Shown here one piece after another: positions 1 through 8,092 of a stretch of 26,972 bases of DNA. The position numbers and the translations under genes were made by a program. The stretch is taken from contig CAJKLD010000032.1 in assembly GCA_905200645.1 (NCBI GenBank), forward strand, positions 1 to 26,972, given 5' to 3'. The notes under the pieces were generated by a model. The model saw nothing but the letters and a program-made list of their open reading frames with translations, was not told the origin of the DNA and did no database searches. Position 1 is the stretch's first letter. Each line of letters starts with the position of its first letter. Origin of the DNA: an uncultured Phascolarctobacterium sp. (GTDB taxonomy: Bacteria; Bacillota; Negativicutes; Acidaminococcales; Acidaminococcaceae).

Positions 1-2842
1 TGGTCAGGCTGCCAATTTCCGCAGTTAAATTTCCTTTTACATCTACGCTGGCTTTACTGTTCTGCATGGCAGTAACGTGCATAGCTGCGTCGCCGCCTGT
101 GTGGAGATTGGCGGTATTGCTGTTCATTAAAACGCCCGCCGTTATATCGCTGCCGCCGTTGATGTAAATATTGGCGTTGTTGTTAGTCAGGCTGTTAGCA
201 GCCGTAATTTGAGCGCTGCCGTTTGTCACCAGCGCGCCCTTATCGCTGTTACTAAAATTAGCCGCCGTAATTATTGTTTTTGCCCTCTCGCCGTCGCCGC
301 TGATGGTGGCGTTGCTGTTGGTAAAAGTATTCGCGATATTCATCACAGCATTTTGGCCGTAGTTAATCAAGGCCGTGTCAGCATTTGTTAAATCTGCGGC
401 CTGCACGTCCAAATTATCGCCTGCCAAAATTATAGATTTATTGTTGGTAAGCGTGTTATTTATTTTTAAAGCTGCGTCCGCCCCCGCGGATACCAAGCTG
501 TTTTCTGCATTGGTAAAGCTATCGGCGCTCACTGCAAGGTTTGCGCCGGATTTTAGCGTGGCCTGCCGCTGCGCAAGCTCGCCCTTAACCGCAACATTCA
601 TATTTTTCTGCGCTTCGATAAAGCCTGCGCCAAAGTTGCGCATATTTTCGGCGGCAATAACAACATTTTCTGTGCCCGCTATTTTGCCGGTATTCTCTAA
701 AAGGCCGTCGGCGCTGATATGCAGTTCGCCTCCGTATAACTCGCTGTCGTTTACAGCTAGATTATTGGCAAAAATATCCAGCTCTTTGGGGCTGCGCCCG
801 TTCAAACCGTCGCCTGCAATCTGCATGTCGCCCTTGGCTGCGCTGAATTTTATATTACCGTCCGCCCAGTTAGTCACGCTGCCGGCTGCTACGGTCACGT
901 TATCCGTGTTGATAAAGCCCAAACCGTTTACAGAAATACCGTTGGCGTTGGCAATAACTACGCTGGCTTTATGGCCTGCCACCTCTAAATAGCCGTTTAA
1001 AACGCTGGCGCGGGAGCTGGTTACTTCGTTTAAAATTATCCGCGCACCGTTACCGGCCAAAAACATATTGCGGTCGATATAGCCGCCCAATTCTGTTTTA
1101 ACATATTCCGTGGCGTTGTTTAAAATCAAACCGCTGCTTTTGATATTAAAATCGCTGTACAAATTGCGGCTTACGCCGCTGCTATTTACCTGCGCAATCT
1201 GCACCAAATCTACGCCGTTGGCCGCGTGGTCGATAATCGGCTTGTATCTGCCGTCGGCGTTAGCGTCTGCCGCCAGCGCCAGGCTGCTGTCGCTTGCTTT
1301 ATCCTGCGCTTTTGTAGCTGCGGGGTCGGTAACATCTGCAATCTCCGGCAACGCGGGATTGGTAAATTCTTCCGGCTTTCTGTCTTCTGTGGGCGGGTCT
1401 TCCGGCTCCAGCGGTTTATCGGGATTGATTTCGGTAATGGTAACGCCTGTGGTGTTATCTATTTTGCCATCTGCGGTAAAGGTATAAATATTATTTTTGT
1501 TCAAAGTAAGCTTATCCGCTGTAATATTTACGCTCTCTAAAGCGCCGATAGAACCACCGCCGCCGATAATTTTTCCGGCAGTTACACTAGCCGTTTTACT
1601 GCTGTACAAATAACCGTCGTTAGTAATATTTTCAGCCGCAGAAACAGTTAAATTTTCTGAAGCGGTTATCTGCCCGCCTTTTTCGTTAGTAATATTTTTT
1701 GCCGTAACGCGCAATGCTGCAGGCTTATTGATAAATTGCGGATTATTTTCTTCTTCACTTTCAGTATATTCTGCTCCGGCCTGTAAAACGCCGCTGTTAT
1801 TTAAATCGCCGCCAACATTCACCGTTACATCGCCTTGAGCGGTTACTGCGCCGCGGTTATCAATATTTTCGGTCGTTGTAATATTTAAATCGCCGCCTGC
1901 GCTGACGGCAGAAGTTTCGCTGTCTGCAATCTGATTATTATTTGGGGCAACTGTATCTGTACCGGTTTTTACAAAAGTAATTCTGCCGTCGTTAGTGATA
2001 GTCATATCCTGCTGCGCGCTCAAATTGCCCTTGATATTCATTCCCAAGCCTTTTTCTGTGCCTACCAAAGTAATTTTGCCCGCATACATGCCGCCCAAAG
2101 CGGCAACGTCGAGCGCTACGGCAGGTTTTTCTCCGCTGCCGGAAATTATTTTTCTTTGAGATGTTTCATAATCTATATTATTTGCGCCGGTGATGACGTT
2201 TATTTCATCCTGCGCCCATATTTCTGCGTTGATAGCTGCCGCGCGGGTCATAATATCCAGCTTACTGGGCAGATATTTATTTGCTGCGTCTGCGCTGGCA
2301 AAATCACCGTCAGGCACATTGCCTTTGCCTTCAACAACTATCCTGCCGCCGGTAATATTAAAGCCAAGCTTGCCGCCGGTAAAATTGGGCTTGCCTGTTA
2401 CCAGCGCAGCGCGGTCTACGTTGATAAACCCCGCGCCGTTGACATTGATGCCGTTGGGATTAGCTATAATCAGATTGGCTTTTGTACCGGCAATTTCCAT
2501 TACGCCGTGCAGATTAGAAATGCCGCTGCCTGTTACCTCTGTCAAAATTGTTTTTGCCGCTATGCCGCCTAAATTGGCGTTAGCACTAAGCTTTCCGCCT
2601 AAAACAGTATTCGCCGTACCGCTTGCAATATTATTAAAAATTACGCCGTTCTGCTCTACATTAAAACTATCTGCTCTATTATGAGATAAGCCGTTACTAT
2701 CTGCCTTTGCAATATTTACTACCGGCGGAGCTGCTTTTGGTGCAGCTGCTACAGTATATATTGGCAGCGCCGTCTGCATTTGCAGCGAGGCAATAATAGC
2801 GTAAGCAATTAGTTTTTTCTTTCTGCTGTTAAACCTGCCCAT
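1..2842 (-). CDS. Two-partner secretion exoprotein TpsA (filamentous haemagglutinin-like), 3' end outside window
   Basis: This is a secreted filamentous adhesin/haemagglutinin-type exoprotein, expected to cross the outer membrane through the TpsB encoded just upstream. The frame read from the ATG at 2842 has no stop down to position 1 (about 947 codons), so only the N-terminal part is present. It starts with a basic n-region (RKKK) and hydrophobic core ending near VAAAPKA, a plausible Sec signal peptide. The first TPS domain covers about residues 41-300 and carries the classic NPNGI motif at 128-132. Short filament-type repeats (about 300-470) and an acidic, proline-rich linker (about 471-530) follow. 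A second TPS-like domain begins near residue 542 with NANGI at 632-636. More beta-helix repeats rich in TN, NA and NS follow to the window edge. A GAGGGA ribosome site lies 9 nt before the ATG. No terminator separates it from tpsB. The cargo or toxin end, if any, is not visible. Confidence 0.93.
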   Translation of the reverse strand, partial: MGRFNSRKKKLIAYAIIASLQMQTALPIYTVAAAPKAAPPVVNIAKADSNGLSHNRADSFNVEQNGVIFNNIASGTANTVLGGKLSANANLGGIAAKTILTEVTGSGISNLHGVMEIAGTKANLIIANPNGINVNGAGFINVDRAALVTGKPNFTGGKLGFNITGGRIVVEGKGNVPDGDFASADAANKYLPSKLDIMTRAAAINAEIWAQDEINVITGANNIDYETSQRKIISGSGEKPAVALDVAALGGMYAGKITLVGTEKGLGMNIKGNLSAQQDMTITNDGRITFVKTGTDTVAPNNNQIADSETSAVSAGGDLNITTTENIDNRGAVTAQGDVTVNVGGDLNNSGVLQAGAEYTESEEENNPQFINKPAALRVTAKNITNEKGGQITASENLTVSAAENITNDGYLYSSKTASVTAGKIIGGGGSIGALESVNITADKLTLNKNNIYTFTADGKIDNTTGVTITEINPDKPLEPEDPPTEDRKPEEFTNPALPEIADVTDPAATKAQDKASDSSLALAADANADGRYKPIIDHAANGVDLVQIAQVNSSGVSRNLYSDFNIKSSGLILNNATEYVKTELGGYIDRNMFLAGNGARIILNEVTSSRASVLNGYLEVAGHKASVVIANANGISVNGLGFINTDNVTVAAGSVTNWADGNIKFSAAKGDMQIAGDGLNGRSPKELDIFANNLAVNDSELYGGELHISADGLLENTGKIAGTENVVIAAENMRNFGAGFIEAQKNMNVAVKGELAQRQATLKSGANLAVSADSFTNAENSLVSAGADAALKINNTLTNNKSIILAGDNLDVQAADLTNADTALINYGQNAVMNIANTFTNSNATISGDGERAKTIITAANFSNSDKGALVTNGSAQITAANSLTNNNANIYINGGSDITAGVLMNSNTANLHTGGDAAMHVTAMQNSKASVDVKGNLTAEIGSLT

Positions 2843-2912
2843 AATTGTGTTCCCTCTTTCCCAAATCCATCTGCTGTATCTTTCTTCATGGTCTTCAAGT
2901 GCTAATTTGCTT

Positions 2913-4628
2913 TTAAATTTGTGCTGTCAGCATAAAACCGTAGGTTCTGCTGTCGCAGATAAAACCGTCAGGCTTTTTAATAGGCCAGCCTACAAAAGCG
3001 TCGTAGTTTAATATGCCGATTTTTCCGCGCATACCAATTGCGCCGCCTACCAGTTCCGTACCCAAAAGATATTTCGCTGACGGACCGGATACCTTGCCAT
3101 AATCCAAAGCCACATACAGCTGGTGCGGATATTTTTCTATGGGAAATCTAAGCTCGTTTCTGATAACTATGCCGTCCTCCGCAGATAAAATCTGCTCGCC
3201 GTCAAAACCGCGCACGCTGTACCAGCCGCCAATGGAGAAAAATTCGCTGCCGTAAATGCGCTGGTCGCTCTTTTGGGCGCGGATACTTAAATTATACTGC
3301 GCGTCGTAACCGTCGCCAAAAGCTACCGGCGCGATAAAATCTGCATCCAATAAATACATATTATACTGCGTAGTTGCTTCGCCGCTCATCCCGTCAGTGG
3401 GTCCAGCATCAGCAAACCACGGCAGGCCTTTCTGCCATTTTAAGCCTGTGTTCAGCACGCTGGCTCCCATATACTGCCGGTGGTTAAAGCCTGTCCGCAG
3501 AGCGGTAGTTTTTTGACGCTGCACTTCAATTTCTGTACCGTCAATATAGCTGTGGCGCGTTTTATGCACCAGTCCCAGCTCAAAATCTGTTTTGTAGGTT
3601 CTGCCGCGGCTCAATAAATGCGTCCACGTTAAACTGGTATTGGTAAATTCGCCGCTGGATTTAAACGGGTTTACAGCATATTCCACCGTCTGATGATATT
3701 CATTTTTGCTGTGGCTGAAACTTATACGCTCATTGCCAAAAGGCACGGCGTAATAAAAGCTGTCGGCTCTTGTGCCTTTGGTTTCGCCCGCCTCGCTGGC
3801 GTCTTCATTCCAGCTGGCATAAAAAAAATCGTTGGCAGAAAAAGGCTGCGAAAGCTGCAAAGCGCCGCTCATCTGCACCCTGCCGGTAGTTTCCGTACCA
3901 GTGTTATCCACCGTCAGCGAAAGCTGCCACGGCTTTTTGCGTTCGATATCTATTACTAAATTGCTTTGCCCCTCCTGCTGGCCAGGTTCAATTTTTATGT
4001 CGGCGTTTTGAGCGGGAACGCTGTTAAAATTATCTACCGCCTGTTCTATATCGCGGATATTTAAAAGACTTCCGCGCCTCATGGGCAGAGCGTTATGCCA
4101 TGTGCCCCAGGTATTTTCACGCCGAAAGCGTATATCTGCAATAGTTCCCGCAAGCAGCGAAAAATACATCTCCCCGCTGGCTAAATCCTGCGATTCTACA
4201 TAAACGCGGGTGGTAACATAACCGCGGTTCATAAATTCTGTGTTGATGCGCTGCATAAGCTTGTTGATACCCTGCACGCCAATTTTTTGGCCGTCAAACT
4301 GCGCCAGATATTCATTTATCCACTTAAATTTATAACCGAATTTAGGCGCTTTCAAATAAAAATGCTTTATTACAAAGCTTTTTTCTTCTTCCGGCAATAA
4401 AAAAACTTCCAAACGGCTGCCCTGCTGCTGTGTTTTTGCCATAGGTCGGCTAACACGATACTGCAAGTCTTTTTCAGCACGTTTAGAAGCTTGTTCCTGT
4501 TCTTTTTTGTTTAAAATCTGCTGCTGTTGCAAAATATTATTCTGCGGAGCTGCCAAGGCTGCGCTTATACCAATCTGCAAAAATCCCACAGCGGCCAGCA
4601 TCAATACGCAAGGCGTGAATGCTTTCAT
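2913..4628 (-). CDS. TpsB outer-membrane transporter (ShlB/FhaC/HecB family)
   Basis: This is the outer-membrane pore of a type Vb two-partner secretion system, which recognises the TPS domain of its TpsA and exports it. The product of 571 residues has a Sec signal peptide ending near AALA/APQ and a Gln-rich coiled stretch. Two POTRA-like periplasmic modules follow (about 55-220), then a beta-barrel to the C-terminus. The conserved L6-loop VRGF motif is at about residues 472-475. It ends in TAQI rather than the usual terminal Phe. An ATG 18 nt upstream (4646) is in frame, but the AGGA ribosome site is correctly spaced only for the ATG at 4628, and the signal peptide is better formed from there. 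It is transcribed first, with tpsA 70 nt downstream, so it should be the cognate transporter. Confidence 0.95.
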   Translation of the reverse strand: MKAFTPCVLMLAAVGFLQIGISAALAAPQNNILQQQQILNKKEQEQASKRAEKDLQYRVSRPMAKTQQQGSRLEVFLLPEEEKSFVIKHFYLKAPKFGYKFKWINEYLAQFDGQKIGVQGINKLMQRINTEFMNRGYVTTRVYVESQDLASGEMYFSLLAGTIADIRFRRENTWGTWHNALPMRRGSLLNIRDIEQAVDNFNSVPAQNADIKIEPGQQEGQSNLVIDIERKKPWQLSLTVDNTGTETTGRVQMSGALQLSQPFSANDFFYASWNEDASEAGETKGTRADSFYYAVPFGNERISFSHSKNEYHQTVEYAVNPFKSSGEFTNTSLTWTHLLSRGRTYKTDFELGLVHKTRHSYIDGTEIEVQRQKTTALRTGFNHRQYMGASVLNTGLKWQKGLPWFADAGPTDGMSGEATTQYNMYLLDADFIAPVAFGDGYDAQYNLSIRAQKSDQRIYGSEFFSIGGWYSVRGFDGEQILSAEDGIVIRNELRFPIEKYPHQLYVALDYGKVSGPSAKYLLGTELVGGAIGMRGKIGILNYDAFVGWPIKKPDGFICDSRTYGFMLTAQI

Positions 4629-4699
4629 TTTTATTCCTGCTTTCATTTACTTTTATCTTTAAAACGAACCGGTTATATTGGCTTTATAATTTCAGTTAT

Positions 4700-4728
4700 A
4701 TTATATGCCTTTATTTTGGGTTTGTAAA
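4700..4728 (-). promoter_or_regulatory. Sigma-A promoter of tpsB-tpsA
   Basis: On the minus strand a -35 TTTACA (4723-4728) and -10 TATAAT (4700-4705) are separated by exactly 17 bp. Transcription would start near 4693, giving a leader of about 65 nt before the tpsB ATG at 4628. Only one base of the -35 differs from consensus. Confidence 0.7.
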
Positions 4729-4881
4729 TATTTTATGGCACAAAGTAAAACATTTCTGCAAGCCGCGTTGAATAAGCAATATACAAATACGCGCAGTATT
4801 TTCAGTATATTTTATTGCAAACATTTGTTCCTAGCGCGTTTCGCTCTATGAACGACTACTCATATGTTGTGGAAGAATAAT

Positions 4882-4908
4882 GCGAATATATATCACGCAG
4901 TGAAGATA
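4882..4908 (+). repeat. Left terminal inverted repeat
   Basis: The repeat starts GCGAATATATATCACG and continues with CAGTGAAGATA. It matches the reverse complement of 5237-5263 with two mismatches. It contains an internal TCACGCAGTGA dyad. Confidence 0.7.
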
Positions 4909-4947
4909 CGAGCTTTTAGCCAGCAAGAGCTTAAAAGCAGATAATAA

Positions 4948-4978
4948 CATACTTTTTCTTTAGGCAAGAAAAAGTATG
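4948..4978. repeat. Perfect 13-bp hairpin with 5-nt loop
   Basis: CATACTTTTTCTT and its exact reverse complement flank the loop TAGGC. It is not followed by a U-tract on either strand, so it does not look like an intrinsic terminator. It lies inside the inverted-repeat-bounded segment. Confidence 0.8.
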
Positions 4979-5236
4979 CAAAAAGAGCCTTAAGCCGCTT
5001 GCAGGATTCCGGTGCCTATTCCTCGCGTTTGCATTTTACGGCGTATTAGTTAGGCGTATTTAAGCTTAGTATAGCGCGCCGTTTTCGCAAACGAAGTAAG
5101 CATATTTTCTTGCCAACAGCTGCATAACATCGCAATCCTCTTGTATCCGGCATCCGTTCCTGTCTGCGCGGCATTTTGCATATTAAAGATTTACGGGCTT
5201 CAACATAATTTACTATGAAAAGTTGCATTGGCTATA

Positions 5237-5263
5237 TATTTTCACTTCGTGATATATATTCGC
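5237..5263 (-). repeat. Right terminal inverted repeat
   Basis: Read on the minus strand it starts GCGAATATATATCACG and continues AAGTGAAAATA, the partner of 4882-4908. It ends 7 bp from the terminator of the SIMPL gene. Confidence 0.7.
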
Positions 5264-5270
5264 CTTGCTA

Positions 5271-5309
5271 AAAAAATCATGACCACACATCAAACCGGTG
5301 GTCATGATT
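5271..5309 (-). terminator. Intrinsic terminator of the SIMPL-domain gene
   Basis: On the minus strand the stem AATCATGACCAC pairs with GTGGTCATGATT and is followed by a run of six T. It begins 20 nt after the stop of the SIMPL gene. Confidence 0.85.
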
Positions 5310-5328
5310 ATAATTTTTCAGCGCAAAA

Positions 5329-6036
5329 TTACTGCAAGGCAAAGCAGGTCTGCACATTCACCGAAACAGAAATATTTCTCGCTTCGATTTCCGTGGACGC
5401 AGCGTCTGCTCCCACAGCCATTTTGTTGAGCATCATGCGAGGCATGCTTCTTTCCATATAGTTAACACTGGAAAAGCTTGCCGAAAGCAAATTGCCCAAA
5501 GTTCTGCCGCCGGCGTTGGCTACTACCGCCGCCTGTTGGCGGGCGTTTTCCACAGCCTGCGCCAAAAGCCGGCTGCGATACAAATTTTTGTCTTGCAGCG
5601 TAAAGGCGATACTGCTGACTTCGCTAACTCCGGCACCGGTTATTTTATCGATAACAGCGCCAACTTTAGTAATATCCTTAACGGTAACGCGCACAATATT
5701 TTCCGCCGCATAACCTGTTCGTTTTCCCTTTGCATCAAAAACAGCGTTGGTATAATAATTAATGGTAGCAACATCCTGTCCCACAATATTCAAGCCTAAC
5801 AAACTGCGCCGTGCAGCCTCCATTTGTTTGGCCGCCGCATTGACAGCTTCGGCAGCAGTATTTCCTTCGCCCTTGGCTGTAAAATTAATATAAGCCATAT
5901 CCGGCGCCACCTCCATAATCGCGCCCGCGCTTACAGCAATACGATTGTCATTTTCTGCCGCCAAAGCTCCCGCGCCGCCTAGCAGTGTCAGGCAGAAAAC
6001 CAGCAGCGCCATGAAAGATAATTTTAGCTTGCTCAT
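5329..6036 (-). CDS. SIMPL-domain (DUF541/YggE-like) exported protein
   Basis: The 235-residue protein has a clear Sec signal peptide (cleavage after GALAA) followed by one SIMPL domain over nearly the whole mature length. Family features visible are the ISVSAG-type opening (IAVSAGAIMEVAPDMAYINF), an alternating helix with many Ala (TAAEAVNAAAKQMEAA), the GYAAENIVRVTVKD segment and a C-terminal IEARNISVSVNVQ strand. SIMPL proteins are periplasmic or surface-associated; E. coli YggE is linked to oxidative stress, but the molecular activity is unknown. It ends in CFALQ, an unpaired cysteine that may not matter. An AAGGAGGA ribosome site precedes the ATG by 8 nt. It is a single-gene unit with its own promoter and terminator, divergent from the small exported protein gene at 6222. 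Confidence 0.88.
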   Translation of the reverse strand: MSKLKLSFMALLVFCLTLLGGAGALAAENDNRIAVSAGAIMEVAPDMAYINFTAKGEGNTAAEAVNAAAKQMEAARRSLLGLNIVGQDVATINYYTNAVFDAKGKRTGYAAENIVRVTVKDITKVGAVIDKITGAGVSEVSSIAFTLQDKNLYRSRLLAQAVENARQQAAVVANAGGRTLGNLLSASFSSVNYMERSMPRMMLNKMAVGADAASTEIEARNISVSVNVQTCFALQ

Positions 6037-6069
6037 AAAAAAATCCTCCTTGCATTAATATTTATCTAA

Positions 6070-6098
6070 AGTATAACATAGAAACTGCGCCTAAATCA
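6070..6098 (-). promoter_or_regulatory. Probable promoter of the SIMPL-domain gene
   Basis: On the minus strand the -10 is TATACT (6070-6075). A weak -35 TGATTT (6093-6098) lies 17 bp upstream. The leader would be about 27 nt. Confidence 0.45.
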
Positions 6099-6190
6099 GA
6101 AAAACACAAAAAAGTCATAATTATCACCTGTCAGTCAGTCCAATTTTTTGTTTTCTCTTTACTATTTCTCAAAAAAGGCTTATTATTATA

Positions 6191-6196
6191 TATAAT
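6191..6196 (+). promoter_or_regulatory. Probable -10 box of the 6222 gene
   Basis: A perfect TATAAT lies in an AT-rich stretch 5 nt before the AAAGGAGG ribosome site (6204-6211), so the leader would be very short. No good -35 is seen at 16-18 bp, so the assignment is weak. Confidence 0.3.
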
Positions 6197-6221
6197 ATAA
6201 CGAAAGGAGGTATTATCCAAA

Positions 6222-6659
6222 ATGAAAAAAATAATTTTATTTTTAACAATGCTGCTTACTCTTGTCTGCACAGTTTGCTTTGCGGCTGACGGCGGCGATT
6301 TAAATAAGCAGCAAAAAACTGCCGAAAAATTTATTGACGCTATTGACGGCGCACCTGTGCCGGAATATACCGTTATTGCTCCTCTGCTCAACGAAAATTT
6401 AGCAAAATCTTTAGGCGAAAAAGGCTACGCCAACCTACAAAAAGCGGTACAGGAAAAATTTGGCAAAATGGAAAGCTCTAAATTTGTTTCCTTTCAGCGT
6501 TTTGACCAAGCAGACCGCGTTACCTATACCGGTAATTTTTCTAAAGAAAAGGTAGTTATTATGATTTTTGTTTTTGATAAGCAAAGCAAAATGATAGACT
6601 TCCTTCTGACTCCATACCGCGAGCCTGCTAACGAAGCTGCCAAAGACGCAGCAAAATAA
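6222..6659 (+). CDS. Small exported protein of unknown function
   Basis: The 145-residue protein has a textbook Sec signal peptide: a KK n-region, a Leu/Met/Thr-rich core and cleavage after VCFA. The mature part is about 124 residues, helical and charged at the start (NKQQKTAEKFIDAID). A region resembling small DUF3887-type accumulation domains follows (VIAPLLNENLAKSLGEKGY, then a strand FVSFQRFDQADRVTYTGNF and KVVIMIFVFDK). It ends with an Ala/Lys-rich tail. I do not recognise the family with confidence; the DUF3887 resemblance is an impression from the layout only. A strong AAAGGAGG site precedes the ATG. It is followed after 40 nt, without a terminator, by the NSS transporter gene, so the two are probably cotranscribed. 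Confidence 0.85.
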   Translation: MKKIILFLTMLLTLVCTVCFAADGGDLNKQQKTAEKFIDAIDGAPVPEYTVIAPLLNENLAKSLGEKGYANLQKAVQEKFGKMESSKFVSFQRFDQADRVTYTGNFSKEKVVIMIFVFDKQSKMIDFLLTPYREPANEAAKDAAK

Positions 6660-6699
6660 AAGCTGATTCCCATAATATTAAATAGATAGGATGATTTGA

Positions 6700-8070
6700 T
6701 TGGAACGCGAAAGTTTTTCTTCACGTATTAGTTTTATTTTGATTTCTGCCGGCTGCGCCATCGGTTTAGGAAACGTATGGCGCTTTCCTTTTATTACCGG
6801 TCAATACGGCGGCGCTTCCTTCGTTTTAATTTATTTGTGCTTTTTGCTGCTGCTTGGTCTGCCCATTATGGTGGCAGAGTTTGCTGTTGGTCGTGCCAGC
6901 GTGCGCAGCGCCGCTCAATCCTTTGACGTATTAGAGCCTAAAGGCAGCAAATGGCATCTGTATAAATATGGCGCTATTGCGGGAAACGTACTGCTGATGA
7001 TGTTTTACACCACAGTTTCCGGCTGGATGTTGTATTATTTCTACAAAATGGCTGTGGGTGGCTTTGTCGGCTTAAATGCCGACGGCGTTGGCCAGGTTTT
7101 CGGCGCGCTGCTCAGCGATCCCTATACTATGGCGTTGAACATGATTATCATTGTTCTTTCCTGTTTTGGCGTTTGTTATCTAGGTGTTAAGGACGGCGTT
7201 GAACGCATAACCAAAGGCATGATGACTTGCCTGCTGATTTTAATGATTATTTTGGCAGTGAACTCCGTCATGCTGCCTAACAGCGGCGAAGGCTTAAAAT
7301 ATTATCTTTATCCTGATTGGAATAAAGTTATTGAGCACGGTGTGCGCGAGGTTGTTTTTGCAGCTATGGGCCAAGCGTTTTTCACTTTGAGCTTAGGTAT
7401 TGGTGCTTTGGCAATTTTTGGCAGCTATATCGGCAAGGAACAACGCCTGACCGGCGAAGCAATGTGGATTATGGCGCTGGATACTTTTGTAGCAATTATT
7501 TCCGGCTTAATTATTTTCCCTGCCTGCTTCAGCTTTGGTATTAACCCCGGCAGTGGACCAAACCTGCTTTTTGTAACTTTGCCCAATGTTTTTAATTCCA
7601 TGAGCGGCGGCCGTATTTGGGGCTCACTGTTCTTTTTGTTTATGCTTTTTGCCGCTATGTCCACCGTTATCGCAGTATTTGAAAATATCACTTCCTGCAT
7701 CTGCGACTTAACCGGCTGGGAGCGCAAAAAGGTTATTCGCTACAATATCATAGCAATTATATTGCTTTCTATGCCCTGCGTATTAGGCTTCAATATCTGG
7801 GGACATATTCAACCCTTAGGCAAAGGCAGCTGCATTCTCGATTTGGAAGACTTTTTAGTCAGCAACAACCTATTACCCTTAGGCAGCCTAGTTTATTTAA
7901 CTTTCTGCACAAGCCGTTACGGTTGGGGCTGGGATAATTTTATTGCCGAAGCAGATACCGGCGCAGGCGTAGGTTTCCCCAAATGGATTCGTTTTTACGC
8001 CACCTATATTCTGCCTGTAATTGTACTTTACATTTTCGTTACCGGTTACATGGCCATCTTCTGCAAATAA
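6700..8070 (+). CDS. Sodium-dependent amino-acid transporter, NSS/SNF family
   Basis: This integral inner-membrane sodium:amino-acid symporter has the LeuT/MhsT fold. At 456 residues and about 11 membrane segments it is of bacterial MhsT/TnaT size. The TM1 signature GCAIGLGNVWRFPF is at about residues 17-30, including the unwound NVW segment that binds Na+ and substrate. The FPFITGQYGGASFVLIY stretch, TM6 (AMGQAFFTLSLGIGALAIFGSY) and TM8 (LFAAMSTVIAVFEN) sodium-site regions are all recognisable. The substrate cannot be assigned; aromatic or branched amino acids are typical. Translation starts at TTG (6700), with AGGATGA just upstream. The in-frame ATG alternatives lie inside TM1 or later, and the ATG at 6691 is out of frame and stops at once. 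It ends with a strong terminator. Confidence 0.93.
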   Translation: MERESFSSRISFILISAGCAIGLGNVWRFPFITGQYGGASFVLIYLCFLLLLGLPIMVAEFAVGRASVRSAAQSFDVLEPKGSKWHLYKYGAIAGNVLLMMFYTTVSGWMLYYFYKMAVGGFVGLNADGVGQVFGALLSDPYTMALNMIIIVLSCFGVCYLGVKDGVERITKGMMTCLLILMIILAVNSVMLPNSGEGLKYYLYPDWNKVIEHGVREVVFAAMGQAFFTLSLGIGALAIFGSYIGKEQRLTGEAMWIMALDTFVAIISGLIIFPACFSFGINPGSGPNLLFVTLPNVFNSMSGGRIWGSLFFLFMLFAAMSTVIAVFENITSCICDLTGWERKKVIRYNIIAIILLSMPCVLGFNIWGHIQPLGKGSCILDLEDFLVSNNLLPLGSLVYLTFCTSRYGWGWDNFIAEADTGAGVGFPKWIRFYATYILPVIVLYIFVTGYMAIFCK

Positions 8071-8092
8071 TTTTGCCGATAGAATTTTTTAG

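Larger units (their letters stand above)
4882..5263. mobile_element. Candidate MITE-like element with 27-bp terminal inverted repeats
   Basis: This 382-bp gene-less segment occupies most of the 680-bp gap between the tpsB promoter and the terminator of the SIMPL gene. Its two ends are inverted copies of one another (25 of 27 bases). Inside are a perfect 13-bp hairpin (4948-4978) and a 7-bp inverted repeat (GCTTTTA, 4912-4938). No transposase is encoded, and the only open frame (minus strand, 5046-5228, about 60 codons, Arg/Lys-rich) looks like chance. No target-site duplication is obvious, so insertion is inferred from the symmetry only. It could instead be an extragenic palindromic repeat unit of this genus. 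Confidence 0.5.

Noticed and set aside
375..2684. Plus-strand open frames (375-992, 1110-1487, 2190-2684 and others) opposite the tpsA gene
   Set aside because: They are antisense shadows of the repetitive tpsA frame: no ribosome sites, low-complexity Ala/Ser/Leu proteins, and the minus strand gives a clear TPS protein throughout.
1..2842. CRISPR-like or tandem nucleotide repeats in the left region
   Set aside because: The recurring TN/NA/NS-rich pattern is at protein level (filament repeats); no regularly spaced identical DNA repeats are present.
4629..4646. Earlier ATG for tpsB at 4646
   Set aside because: The AGGA ribosome site is spaced for the ATG at 4628, and the signal peptide is of normal form from there; the earlier start cannot be excluded entirely.
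5046..5228. 60-codon minus-strand open frame inside the inverted-repeat element
   Set aside because: It is Arg/Lys-rich, lacks a ribosome site and domain, and overlaps the repeat structure; it looks like chance.
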